Source: Ornithodoros turicata
Taxonomy: Eukaryota > Arthropoda > Arachnida > Ixodida > Argasidae
NCBI RefSeq assembly: GCF_037126465.1
Contig: NC_088203.1
Coordinates: 101,370,668 to 101,434,667 of the forward strand
Reading direction: 5' to 3'
DNA: 64,000 nucleotides
Both the position numbers and the translations under genes were made by a program. Shown piece after piece: positions 1-10,274 of the stretch; position 1 is the stretch's first letter, and the number at the start of each line of letters is the position of its first letter. The notes beneath the pieces are model-generated. The model was not told the origin of the DNA, did not search any database, and saw nothing but the letters and a program-made list of their open reading frames with translations.

Positions 1-159
1 CTTCTATTGTACACAACCCTTCACCGAGCAAACGGACCCATGTGTAGGCGACAATTTTAGCCACTTTGGCTCTGGCCACGCGGGACCGGCTCCCCGGGCG
101 TCGTTAGAACATGACAGAAATGCCGCCGAAAAAGGACAAAATTGCCCGATTCCGCAACA
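1..159 (-). repeat. 3' LTR, inner part only (window starts inside it)
   Basis: Near-identical to 10083-10241. The inner border is TGTTGCGG on the minus strand, directly after the purine tract. There are two mismatches over 159 bases against the other LTR, so the insertion is not brand new. Confidence 0.9.
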
Positions 160-172
160 CCACCCCCTCTTT
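160..172 (-). promoter_or_regulatory. Polypurine tract
   Basis: On the minus strand this reads AAAGAGGGGGTGG and directly abuts the 3' LTR. This is the expected site and composition for the plus-strand primer of an LTR element. Confidence 0.7.
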
Positions 173-498
173 AAGAATATTGGTAATCTCCAATATTCAA
201 GAACATAGGAAGAAGGGCATGTTTTGTCTGGCGTACGGGATACATTTAACTCTGATAACTCAACTACAGCACACTACAATATGCAGAAACAAAGTGATAC
301 ACATATGGTTAATATACAGGAATATCGAAAGGTGCGCAGCACTCCACACAGATAACACCAATAGCGTAGGTTACAACATATCGTACCTACACTGTGATGC
401 ATTTACATATCATCGTTACATGGGTTATAACAGTACATATAACAGTAACATAACACAACCACCTAACAGGCATACTTTTTTTTTTTTTTTGACCATTT

Positions 499-1152
499 AG
501 TCGAGGGGGGGGGGAATATATATTTATTGAAAGGAAAGGTCTGCCAGACCAAGGTCGGCATGCTATTCCATTAAAAAAAGAAAAAGAAAACGAAGAATAA
601 ATAGAAAGGAAAGGACGAAGAGGAAAAGGTGAGTCTCCGTAGTCGAGTCGGCTCATGTAGTCCGCTCCTACATTTTCCTGCCCCCTGATATGCTCGACCC
701 GGAAGTCATACTCTTGAAGGGTCAGGGCCCAACGAAGAACTCTCATGTTGATAAACTTAGCCTCATTTAGGTATCTCAGAGGTTGATGGTCCGTTTGGAG
801 TACAAAGTGAGTACCGTATAGGAACACATGAAATCTTTTTATTGCCCACACAATTGCAAGGCATTCCTTTTCGATAGCGGAATATGCTTGTTCTCGTGGG
901 CATAATTTTCGGCTGGCGTACTCAATGGGGTGCAGTCCAGTTTCCCCTTCTTGCAAAAGCACAGCACCTAGTCCAACATCAGAGGCATCTGTTCTAAGTA
1001 CGAAGGGCTTAGAGAAGTCGGGAGCCCTCAGGATGGGGGGTTCGGACAATGCGCGCTTAAGAGCGTCGAAGGCCGTTTGATGAGTCTCCGTCCACACGAC
1101 TACATTAGCTGCTCTCTTCTTGGTAAGGTCGGTCAATGGTGCGGCGACCGCT
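499..1152 (-). pseudogene. Gypsy pol, RNase H part (separated by insertions)
   Basis: Continues the pol frame after the foldback insertion. It begins with the RT-RNase H tether (PLTDLTKK) and then shows Ty3-type RNase H. The catalytic acidic positions are in VLRTDASDVGLGA, in the Glu of YSAIEKECLA and in the Asp of LQTDHQPL, followed by the usual VEHIRGQENVGADYMSRL tail. The original stop (TAA) is preserved at 497-499. The C-tailed retroposon at 506-639 was inserted a few bases before it, so the present frame runs on into inserted sequence. What remains is an intact RNase H fold, cut off from its RT. Confidence 0.88.
506..639 (-). mobile_element. C-tailed short retroposon, copy 1
   Basis: The G-run at 506-514 is the C tail read backwards. 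It is followed by AATATATATTTATT, the core (complement of GGAATAGCA.GCCGACCT) and a purine-rich 5' part. It is flanked by TAGTCGAG at 498-505 and 640-647, an 8-bp target duplication. It lies at the last codons of the gypsy pol frame. Confidence 0.75.
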
Positions 1153-1160
1153 GCGTAATT

Positions 1161-1333
1161 GGTAACATCTCATTACGGCCCGAGTCTCATTACGGCCGAA
1201 GTCTCATTACGGCCGAAAGTCTCATTACGGCCGAAAATCCTTTAATCCCCAAGTGTCTCGTTACGGCCAAAGTCTCAATACGGCCGAAGGTAGTCTCATT
1301 ACGGCCGAAGATGTCTCATAACGGCCAAAAAGA
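1161..1333 (+). repeat. Left inverted arm: seven 17-base units
   Basis: Units read TCTCATTACGGCCGAAG with small variants (TCTCGTTACGG, TCTCAATACGG, TCTCATAACGG). The order of variants mirrors the right arm. Confidence 0.88.
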
Positions 1334-4300
1334 AAAAAGAAGCATCCACCATAGTAGCTCTGTATATACTGTGTTTTATGCTTCCCAAAATGTGTCCGAG
1401 GCGGTGTGCCCCCACGGCTTGTGTCACACACAATGGTTCATGCACACAATATTGCGACAGTGGTTCATGCATCCCTCGTGAAAAATTTTTTTATTGTCAT
1501 ATGTGTCACACGATATTTGTATGTGTTACGCCATTTTCTCTCAGTATTCAAGCAACATCCTACTCGTTGGTTCTGTGAGCAAACTGTGTGTGTGTGTGTT
1601 CTGAAAAGTACTCCACAAGGGAGCCCACTGGGAGCTCCAGGAGTCACATGACCTATAACCATGATCTACTCCCCCACTAGCTGCCTTCTACAATTTACGT
1701 CCACCTGAAATTTACAAAAAAGTACATAAGCCACTGAACAAAATGACATATGCTCTTGTTTGATGATGACTATAAGACATATGCTGTCAAGCAGACTTTT
1801 TTTTTTCATATGTTCGAAACATATTCAAGAATTATGGACAACAATGACAATTACGTCATAATAATGCAGCTGCATAGCCAGGAAACTATTTCAGGAGGTG
1901 TTTTATGAGGCTTGACATGGGGTGGAGGAGTGCCCCTCGTCAGTGCTTTATCCAGACCCCCCCTAACTTTTTTGCCTGTGCACCTCCTACAGGGGGTGCC
2001 CTTGCGATTTCAGCTTCAGATACGTCTGTAATGATATGTTAAGCTGTAATGATGTAACTATTCCAACAATTTTTTCCAACACCCTTCTCGTGCTTGGGAT
2101 TCTGGATAAACCACTACCCCTTGTTCATTTTTGTGGGGCACTACATTAGAGCTTATGCCACTGCACTGATGTCACAATGTTAAAAGTGTGTGCCACTCTG
2201 GGCATTCGGAATTCCTCTAAGCTACAATATGTAAATTCAGAATATCCGAAGGGTAAACATCAGATGTTACCTGCAGGCTTCATGCTGAAACGCGTGTACG
2301 CAAAACACTTCCGCCGTGGTGGGCGACGCCGTTAGTGTAATCATACACGCAAGACAATTGCGGGCACATGGAGTAGTGGCAGCAACCTGAAAACGATACA
2401 TTTTCTTGTTACATATGAGCAATCAAAAATATACATTCCCACATGTTTCGTTTTGTCGTTTGTAGGAAGCGCTAGTAAGGGAACAGCACTTGGTTGGTCA
2501 CATGCAAGCCACAATGCGAGAGGTGCCGATATTTCGATTACGCGATCAAAAATTAAACGTCTAGAACCATGCACACTTCCCCATGCAACTACTTCCCCAG
2601 CATCGTGAGACATGGACATGACACCCATGACATGACGCCATGTATTCACGTATAGTGTAATGATATGCAGGAATGAAAAAGATGCCAAAATACCTGTAAT
2701 CCAGTGTCCCATAAGTTTGATTCGATTTTTTGGCAGCTACCATGAAGAGCAAATGCACGATTCACAAGTTTCGTTTCGCCATTTTCATTGTTGATTTCGC
2801 AAGCGTCGAGCAATCCCACGTGACCTCCTTTGGATCAGTGAAAAGTGAAAATTACTCGCGTCATGAACATATATGTTCATCTCAGCGTAAATCACGTTTT
2901 GCATGCTATAGAAGGAGGGGGGATCAATACTCTTCCTTTCGTGTTTTGATATCTTGTTGTTTTGCTACTCTCACTTCGGAGTTCGGATGGTGTCTAGCAA
3001 CGTTGGGTACCTCGTTTCTTGTGTGTGTGAGCGAGTGGTTGCTGTTTACGATGTGTTCATATATCGCTTTGTAGTGCTGTAATGTGCAAATTAGCGGACT
3101 TTATAGCGGCTCTCTATTTTCCGTCGTTGTCTTTCGAGCAGCGCCTGTTGTTCCGGTAAAAATCGAGTTGAATGAATCGCCACAGCCCCAACGTAATCGC
3201 GCAGTGTTGACCAAGGCCAAGTCAAGCAGGAATTCTGGTGAGTAATGCTTTCGTAAATTGCCTGTCTTAGTAGTGTGCTGTCCACACATAGTTGGATTCT
3301 CATAAGAGTAATTTAAATTAATCAAAACAGCTGAAGTGCCTGTAATAGATGTAACTCGGTATCCGTTCGTAGGTTTGCGCCGTTTCTAGTTGGTTGCGCG
3401 TTTAGGAACAACAAATTTATTCGAAGACGATAAGATACCGATAATGCATCACCGTACAGCAGCATTTACTCGTATCATTGTGAGCCATATTTCATTTGTT
3501 AAAATTTGTCGTCGTATTTCTTCAAAAATAAAAGCGCAAGTCGGCGTACTTGAATTGATCTCCAAGAACTGCTTACGTCGAACGTCTGCAAATGTTGTAC
3601 TTATGTGCCTTCGCGCACCATAGTAGGCACAAAGCATATCTGATTAGAATAAATACTTCAAGAGGAAGTCATTCAAATACATTGTTATTTATAGCTGGTT
3701 TTCCATTCCAGGCATGGTATGTGGCTGCACGAAGGATTCCGAAAAAGAAAAACAACAACATGGCTAATAGGATGTTGCTGCCCAGGGAGTCCTGGCGAAG
3801 AGGTGAGCTGTTAAGATCATCATAAGGTTCTGTTGTGAAGTGAGAAATTTTGTAGTAGTGCACGAATGTTAATTCGTGCACTACTTTTATAAAAAAGAAA
3901 CCAGAAATGGAAAGTTATGCATGCATCATTTCATGAATTGTAATGTATTACTATTTGATATTCACATGTTTCCATTAAGGGAATGAACTACTGAACCTAT
4001 ATTCATATCATGGTCATGCTCTGTGTTTACCTGGAAGTCACATTTTTAAGGCTTGTCATTCTTTTGTCTAAATGAATATTTATGTTAACCTTGCATGAAA
4101 TAGCAGACACGTATCAACACGTGTGCAGCTTGTGCACATTAAAACGAGCCATGTAGAGACAAATGCTTGTTGTTGTTGTTTTTTTTAATATTCTAGCCTA
4201 TTCATGGTTGCTCATCGCTTCTTGCAGGTTTACTCATTCCAGAAGCAAGAATTGTATCATTGTAAGGCGAATGGAAATAAACTGACATCGACTGAGATAG

Positions 4301-4611
4301 GTGCTCTGTCATGGCCAATGACTGTAGGATGGCTCCAAAAGCGTCACAACAAAGCCAATATTCATCTAGCTCTCTACAAGTAGCTAACTCCACATAGTAG
4401 CCTGCTTCACAGCCTACACTACCTTGAGGGAGTACACATTACACAATATGTTGCATTGTGCTGTGGTATGATAACATACTGTTTGTCTCGCAATATGTGT
4501 ATATAAATATGATAAGGGCCCTAAGGGCACAGTGCATGGCTTATACCCTGCTGAATATATATCCATACCTGGCTGCGACATTGCATATCAATGCAGGTTA
4601 CAATACACATT
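1334..4611. other. Interior of the foldback element, no gene recognised
   Basis: This is A+T-rich and mostly non-coding. One stretch at about 3712-3802 is bounded by a plausible acceptor (pyrimidine-rich, ending CAG) and donor (GTGAGC). It is open in two frames and could be a captured or decayed exon. A second acceptor-like site lies near 4196. Neither frame resembles a family I know. Confidence 0.35.
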
Positions 4612-4786
4612 TTGACATTTGGCCGTTATGAGACATCTTCGGCCGTAATGAGACTGCCTTCGGCCGTATTGAGACTTTGGCCGTAATGAGACACTTGGGG
4701 ATTAAAGGATTATCGGCCGTATTGAGACTTTCGGCCGTATTGAGACATCGGCCGTAATGAGACTTCGGCCGTAATGAGATACAATC
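4612..4786 (-). repeat. Right inverted arm: seven 17-base units
   Basis: Complement of the left arm, with the same spacer after the fourth unit. Several units differ between arms by one base (CATTACGG versus CAATACGG), so the arms have drifted or exchanged units unequally. Confidence 0.88.
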
Positions 4787-4794
4787 GCGTAATT

Positions 4795-5408
4795 CGCCAT
4801 GAAGTCACGGTAGTAACCTGCGAGACCCAAAAAGGAGCGCACCTGCTTTTTAGTTTTTGGTCTCGGCGCGTCCTGGATCCTCTGTAGGATGGAGTGTTGT
4901 GGCGTCAGGATTCCTATTCCTATGTTGTGACCCAGGAAAGGAAGCTGGCGAAATCCAATCTCGCATTTTGTGGGTCTTATTGTCAGACCTGCTTTCTCGA
5001 TTCGATGCAGTACCGTCTGCAAGATGGCAACGTGTTCTTCCCACGTCGTCGTAGCTATGAGCAAATCGTCATAGTAATGGTACACATTCGGGATGTCTTG
5101 CAGGATGTGGCGCATCAGCTTCGCAAATACTGCGGGAGCAGTCTTTATCCCGAACGGCATGTTCTTGAAATTATAGTGGCCATTTGCAGTCGAGAATGCG
5201 GTGAATTCCTTCGATTCCTCACTCAGAGGCACCTGCCAATAGCCTTTGGTCATGTCCATTTTGGAGAAGTACGTTTGTCTTCCTACTTCCGACAGCAAGG
5301 AGTCGGCTCTTGGGATGGGTTCAGCATCGGCTACTAAATGTCGATTAAGTTGTCTGAAGTCGATGCAGAGTCTGTTGGATCCATCCGGTTTCTTGACTAT
5401 GATGGTAG
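4795..5408 (-). pseudogene. Gypsy pol, RT palm and thumb part
   Basis: Continues the RT from the other side of the C-tailed insertion: TIIVKKPDGSNRLCIDFRQL, DMTKGYWQV, then NMPFGIKTAPAVFAKLM and the catalytic YYDD box (YHYYDDLLIA). It goes on through FLGHNIGIG and SFLGLAGYYRDFM, where the foldback element cuts in. All conserved Ty3-type RT blocks are present with no internal stop. The break is due to insertion, not decay. The first Met of the uninterrupted stretch is at 5298 and is internal to RT, not a real start. Confidence 0.9.
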
Positions 5409-8400
5409 GGGGGGGGGGAATATATATTTATTGAAAGGAAAGGTCTGCCAGACCAAGGTCGGCATGCTATTCCATTAAAAAAAATCAAAAGAAAACGAAG
5501 AATAAATAGAAAGAATATGATGGTAGGGGAGTTGTATGGAGACTTCGATTTTTCGATGATACCGAGTCGTAGCATCTCCTTTACTTCGTCTTCAATGGTC
5601 TGACGCACCGCGAATGGCAGGGGGTATTGTCTTACGTTAATAGGCCGGTTCGTGTTCAATTGGAGATGACATTCGATTTCCGTCGTTTTCCCCGGAACAT
5701 CAGAAAACACCTTTTCATACCTATGTATCACGTCATGCAACGACTTTTTCTGCTCCTGACTTAGGGTCTGTGCAACTTGAATATCCTGGTGGGTTTCCTT
5801 GGGCTTGCAGTTGAACTCCGGAATGTCGACGTCGCCGCTGGAATCGTCGAGTTCCAGTACAGTCATGGCTACCGGCGTTGATGTCGATTCGGGAGCCGTC
5901 CTTCTCTCTTCGTACTTCTTGAGCAGGTTTATGTGGAAAAGTTTCTTCCTGTGGCCCAAATCGACGAGGTAGTCAACCGCTCCTCGTTTTTCAGCGATGG
6001 GAAAAGGCCCTTTCCATTGCATCGTGAGCTTGTTTGCCTCTGTCGGTAGCAAGAGGAGTACCTTATCTCCCTGTTTAAGCTGTCGATTCTGCGACCGTGC
6101 ATTGAAGTATCGAGAGTATCGCTCGGAGGCTCGCTCGAGTTCTTCGCGCGCAATCTTGCACGTATCTTCTAGGCGGTTTCGCAGATCGAAAACGTACTGA
6201 TATGTACTCTTTAGTTCAGGCTCAATTTCTTTTTCGACCCATAATTCTCGCAGGATAGCTAGGGGTCCTCTGACGTTGCGTCCATAGAGAAGCTCAAAAG
6301 GGGAGAAGCCTAAGCTCTCCTGTGGAACCTCCCTGTATGCAAAAAGTAAAGGGGAAAGATACCGATCCCAATCACGGGGTCTTTCGGCACACATTCTTTT
6401 CAGCATCGTTTTTAGTGTCCCGTTGAATTTTTCCACTAATCCGTTTGTCATCGGATGGTACGGTGTCGTCGTTAGCTGCCGTATTGACAATAGCCTGGCT
6501 ACCTCTTTCATCAAGCCGGAGGTGAAATTAGTTCCGCGGTCGCTGAGGACTTCTTCGGGAATCCCTACTCGACTGAAGATGTTCACCAGCGCTTCGGCGA
6601 CCCGTTCTGTTTCAATACTCGGCAATGCTACCGCATCAGGGAATCGCGTTGCGTAATCCATGAGGGTTAGGATGAATTTATTCCCACGTGACGACGGTGG
6701 TTGCAATGGACCGATTATATCGATGGCTACCCGTTTGAATGGCGTGTCTATCACGGGCATCTTCTGCAGTGGGGCCCTAGCTGTCTTACCCCTTGGAGTA
6801 GTGCGCTGACAAATATCACAGCTGGCTACGAAACGCCTGGTGTCGGCTTGAAGTCCTGGCCAGTAGAATTCGCTGAGAATTCGGTCCGCCGTCTTTCCGC
6901 TTCCGAGGTGTCCGGCCATCATTCCGCTATGAGCCAGTTCGAGCACTACCTGTCGGTGCTTTTTAGGTACCACGAGCTGCAGGATTTCTTCTCCGCCTTC
7001 ATTACTCGTACATTTTCGGTAGAGTTTTTCGTCACCCAGCACGTAGCACGTGCTTCCGCTCCCCTTCTTTCTTCCTTTCTTCATTACGCCAACTTCCGCG
7101 AAACATTTTTGCAGGGGTTCGTTCTCTTTTTGATCCCGGACAAAATCTTCCGCATTGAATCCCTCTGCTAATTCGGGGACCTTCAGTCTGCGGAAAACCG
7201 TGTCCCTTTCCCTCGCTTGTTTTCTTGTGACGACAGCATGAGTTTCAAAACTACCATTTTCTTCGATCGAGCATTGCGAGTCATTTGCGTCGGCCTTTAG
7301 ATCGGTGCGCTCGTCGTCACTGGTATGGCCAAGTTCGGTGGCAATGGGAGCAGCCCTGGGAATGGTTTCGATTTTCGCTGCCGGCTTCGTCACAACCGTG
7401 TCCCAATCGGGATCTGGATTTTCGGCGCTCCGTACCCCTTCAACGTTGCCTAGGACCAGGTCGTACATGGGGTTATCCATGCACCGGGCTTTAATTCGTC
7501 CCGTGAAATAGGGAGTTCGCACGAAAATGTCCGCTTCGGGGAGAATTTTCACGGTTTGGTCAATGAGGAATACCGGGTGTACGGCTCCTGTTAGCTCTTC
7601 GCTGCTCACCAAATCTTGTCTTACGATCACCGTGTTGCAGCCAGTGTCTCTGAGAACTTGGATAGTTCTTTCGCCGATTTTGCCTTCCGAGACTGGCAAC
7701 TTGTTTACCCCATATGGGCCCTTACTTCCTGACACGGCCGTCTGTACCACCGGAATCTTCGTGCCGCCTTTTAATTCTACAAAACCTTTTTGTATGCACA
7801 AGGATACTGACTCCTGAGACAACCCCTTATCGGCTGATTTTGCCTCTTCATCGGCCCGAGCTCTGCAGTTCCAGGCGCTGTGTCCCATCCTACCGCATCG
7901 TTTGCACTTCGGTAATGGTGGTGGTCTCGCCGCGGCGCTTCTGCAATCTTGTGGTCGGTGTCCGATCCTGTTACAAATGTAGCATCGCGGTCGGTCCCTT
8001 TCGCTGAGGTCGCCTCGTTTATGACTGGGCTCATTCCTTCTCTCGACATTGTTCCTGCCTTCCTCTTTTCCTCCTCTTGATTTCTTTCCGAAATTCCTTA
8101 GGTTGTGAGCTTCTACGTACTGCTCTGCTCGCGTTACGAGTTCCTTCAAATCTTCTCCCTTTCGTTCGCGTATATAGACGGTTAACTTCTCTTCGCTGTG
8201 GGCGAGCAACTGCTCCTTTAGAAGTAATCGCTTCACTTCGTTGTAGTCCTTTTTAGTGCCGGAGAGTTCCATCCATCTCTCCCAATAATTTTCTAGGCGG
8301 GCGATATATTGGGATACTGTCTCGCCATCTTTCGGCGTAGCGTCACGGAATTTCTCGCGGAATCCGTCTTCGGTTAATCTAAACCGGTGCAGCAGGGCCT

Positions 8401-8923
8401 GTTTTATTTTGTCGTAGTCAACGCAGTCTGACGGAGACATTCTACCGTAGACCGCCAATGCCTCGCCTGTCAAACAGATACTAAGGGCACTTGCCCACTG
8501 GTCTCTGGCCCATTTTTGACCCTCGGCTACCTTTTCAAACCTAACAAGGTAAGCGTCTAAATCGTCTTTACGATCATCGAAGGGTGGCAACAATTTATGG
8601 GGACTCAGCCCATGAAACTTTATGGAATCCATGTGGGGGTTTTCCGTTCCTCCCCGATTACCATTTTCTGCCTTTAGTAGGAGTAGCTCCTTTTCCTTCT
8701 CAAGCTGCATCATTTTCCTCTCGAAATATTCCTTCGCGGCTTCGAGCTCTAATCGTCTCAACCTCTCTGTGGCTTCGGCTTCCTCCTTTCTTCTTTCGCG
8801 CTCGGCAGCTCGGTCCTCACGCGCTCTGTCGCGTTCTACTTTGACCCATTCCTGAAGCTCCTTTCCCTCAAAGCCTAGGTTTTTGCCCATAGCAATTAAC
8901 TTTTCTGTTAGTTCCGTTTCCAT
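5345..8923 (-). CDS. Gag-protease-integrase-RT N-terminus polyprotein of the gypsy element
   Basis: The 1192-codon frame starts at the first Met after the primer site. The Gag N-terminus is a charged coiled coil (about residues 15-95), followed by a capsid-like region. Two zinc knuckles (CYICNRIGHRPQDC about 313-326, CKRCGRMGHSAWNC about 341-354) would bind the RNA. Protease has the active triad DTG (VLRDTGCNTVIV, near 425). Integrase follows directly: zinc-binding HSGMMAGHLG...CDIC (about 655-705), core Asp in AIDIIG, Asp in LSDRGTNF, Glu in GLVEKFNG, and a C-terminal GPF/Y-like domain near 975. RT begins only after that (VRQYPLP, GIIEKSKSPYNSP). The last about 35 residues come from the inserted retroposon and a shifted frame. 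Placing integrase before RT is the rare Gmr1-type order. Confidence 0.9.
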   Translation of the reverse strand: METELTEKLIAMGKNLGFEGKELQEWVKVERDRAREDRAAERERRKEEAEATERLRRLELEAAKEYFERKMMQLEKEKELLLLKAENGNRGGTENPHMDSIKFHGLSPHKLLPPFDDRKDDLDAYLVRFEKVAEGQKWARDQWASALSICLTGEALAVYGRMSPSDCVDYDKIKQALLHRFRLTEDGFREKFRDATPKDGETVSQYIARLENYWERWMELSGTKKDYNEVKRLLLKEQLLAHSEEKLTVYIRERKGEDLKELVTRAEQYVEAHNLRNFGKKSRGGKEEGRNNVERRNEPSHKRGDLSERDRPRCYICNRIGHRPQDCRSAAARPPPLPKCKRCGRMGHSAWNCRARADEEAKSADKGLSQESVSLCIQKGFVELKGGTKIPVVQTAVSGSKGPYGVNKLPVSEGKIGERTIQVLRDTGCNTVIVRQDLVSSEELTGAVHPVFLIDQTVKILPEADIFVRTPYFTGRIKARCMDNPMYDLVLGNVEGVRSAENPDPDWDTVVTKPAAKIETIPRAAPIATELGHTSDDERTDLKADANDSQCSIEENGSFETHAVVTRKQARERDTVFRRLKVPELAEGFNAEDFVRDQKENEPLQKCFAEVGVMKKGRKKGSGSTCYVLGDEKLYRKCTSNEGGEEILQLVVPKKHRQVVLELAHSGMMAGHLGSGKTADRILSEFYWPGLQADTRRFVASCDICQRTTPRGKTARAPLQKMPVIDTPFKRVAIDIIGPLQPPSSRGNKFILTLMDYATRFPDAVALPSIETERVAEALVNIFSRVGIPEEVLSDRGTNFTSGLMKEVARLLSIRQLTTTPYHPMTNGLVEKFNGTLKTMLKRMCAERPRDWDRYLSPLLFAYREVPQESLGFSPFELLYGRNVRGPLAILRELWVEKEIEPELKSTYQYVFDLRNRLEDTCKIAREELERASERYSRYFNARSQNRQLKQGDKVLLLLPTEANKLTMQWKGPFPIAEKRGAVDYLVDLGHRKKLFHINLLKKYEERRTAPESTSTPVAMTVLELDDSSGDVDIPEFNCKPKETHQDIQVAQTLSQEQKKSLHDVIHRYEKVFSDVPGKTTEIECHLQLNTNRPINVRQYPLPFAVRQTIEDEVKEMLRLGIIEKSKSPYNSPTIIFFLFILRFLLIFFNGIACRPWSGRPFLSINIYSPPPYHHSQETGWIQQTLHRLQTT
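5409..5515 (-). mobile_element. C-tailed short retroposon, copy 2
   Basis: Same sequence as copy 1 (G-run, AATATATATTTATTGAAAGG, then the core complement). Flanked by an 11-bp duplication TATGATGGTAG (5398-5408 and 5516-5526). Insert plus duplication is 118 bases, which shifts the pol frame by one and ends it 20 codons later. Confidence 0.85.
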
Positions 8924-9010
8924 TTTGAAACCTTATTCGTCTCGGACGTCAGCACCAACAAGTATACCAAGCACCTTTCCTCTCCGTCTCAGTATGTGTG
9001 TACAGCCCGT

Positions 9011-9026
9011 CCTGTCGCGGACGCCA
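9011..9026 (-). promoter_or_regulatory. Primer binding site
   Basis: The minus strand reads TGGCGTCCGCGACAGG, 12 bases after the LTR end. It begins TGG, as expected for the complement of a tRNA CCA end. I do not assign the tRNA. Confidence 0.55.
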
Positions 9027-9038
9027 GAAATTTTTATA

Positions 9039-10241
9039 TGTCACGGAAACCTGGTGCGTTCCCGGGATGCTATACCACTGGGACCTACTCGCGATCGCAC
9101 CAGGTGAAATATCCTCCGTCCTTAACCTCTGGATAAAGGGTGAGACGAATTCACCGGCGAAAGTTTTCCGGCCGCACAGCGGACACTTAGCAACACCGTT
9201 CCGGACAAATAAATGAAGAAGAGTGGTCGGGCTGCCCTATGTCAATCGACACACGTCCCCATGCGCCACACAATGAGACAAAGGAGAGATGCTAGTAATG
9301 TTAACAGCAACTAATTTAATTAACGCAACAATGTCTATCTAGAATTACTAGAACACTATCAACAGCATGGTTAACATTTGTTCAAAGGGTGAACAGACAA
9401 CGGTAACATCGAAATCACAGGTCGGTTAGAGTTCTGGTAGGTATAGGGAAGGAAATAGAATCAAAGTCTTAGCTGATTGATGATTGATGCTGGCAGTCTT
9501 CAGATGGTCCTCTTGGTGTGGCTGGTAGACAAAGTCCAAATCGATGATCACTGCACACACTTCACTTCACCAAACGATATTGACAAACCATCGCAGAGGG
9601 AATAACTGTTTTGAAATTGAATTTTGGGGAGCTGGTGCTGAGACGTCTGACTTCTGGTCACATGTTTACCGACTGCCCCGAAACAGGGGTCCTCAAGAGT
9701 TTTATTCGGTGTCGCATGGCTTTGATGTCTTTGTCAGTCACCGACGTCCCATACCTCTGGCGCCTAACACACACTTGCTACAATGCACTTTAATTGATCA
9801 CAGAAGTGGAGGGACACAACTGGTAAACAACGGAGGAGGGGGAAACCCCTAAGGTCCACCGCAGACATTGACTCTTAACTATTTGCGGGTGTCCAAAGGG
9901 ACGCCGCTACATGTGTTTTCCATACAGCTACGAGACTTCCGCAATCTCTTGTTACACAGGTAGAGGCCCATCTAAACCCTGTAATAGGTGGCGACGGCAT
10001 AAGCCGTCAGTAACGGCTGGTACCAATTTACCCCGTCTACGTGCCTGCTTAAGTGCTTGTCCCGTCAAGACTGAGCATAATACTTCTATTGTACACAACC
10101 CTTCACCGAGCAAACGGACCCATGTGTAGGCGACAATTTTAGCCACTTTGGCTCTGGCCACGCGGGTCCGGCTCCCCGGGCGTCGTTAGAACATGACAGA
10201 AATGCCGCCGAAAAAGGACAAAATTGCCCGATTCCGCGACA
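9039..10241 (-). repeat. 5' LTR of the gypsy element
   Basis: On the minus strand it starts TGTCGCGGAATCGGGC and ends GTTTCCGTGACA, so it has TG...CA ends and a length of 1203 bases. The outer 159 bases match the visible part of the 3' LTR. No coding potential. Confidence 0.8.
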
Positions 10242-10274
10242 CAGAGACACTCAGTCAGTCACTCACACTGTCAG

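Larger units (their letters stand above)
1161..4786. mobile_element. Foldback-type DNA transposon in the RT region
   Basis: It is bordered by an exact 8-bp duplication GCGTAATT (1153-1160 and 4787-4794). Removing the insert and one copy restores the RT reading DFMANYAAVAAPLTDL. The ends are inverted arms of about 170 bases, each made of seven tandem units of about 17 bases (consensus TCTCATTACGGCCGAAG). One spacer (ATCCTTTAATCCCC) sits at the same place in both arms. The outermost six bases match poorly. The interior (about 1335-4610) has no frame above about 125 codons and no transposase that I recognise, so the copy looks non-autonomous. An 8-bp duplication fits hAT, P, Mutator-like or foldback families; subterminal unit arrays fit foldback best. 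Confidence 0.8.
1..10241 (-). mobile_element. Ty3/gypsy LTR retrotransposon with integrase before RT (Gmr1-like), disrupted
   Basis: Both LTRs are recognisable. Positions 1-159 match 10083-10241 without indels and with two visible substitutions. The element reads right to left. A tRNA-type primer site lies at 9011-9026 and a purine tract (on the minus strand) at 160-172. One long frame (8923 down to 497) carries gag, two zinc knuckles, protease, integrase, RT and RNase H in that order. It is broken only by three later insertions: 506-639, 1161-4786 and 5409-5515. Each is flanked by a short target duplication, and reading across one copy of the duplication at the 5.4-kb and 1.2/4.8-kb sites restores normal RT text. 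The left end of the element lies outside the window, so its own target duplication cannot be checked. Confidence 0.88.

Noticed and set aside
1161..1333. CRISPR-like array in the 17-base units
   Set aside because: Units are directly abutting without spacers and are mirrored at the other end of a transposon with a target duplication. The genome is animal.
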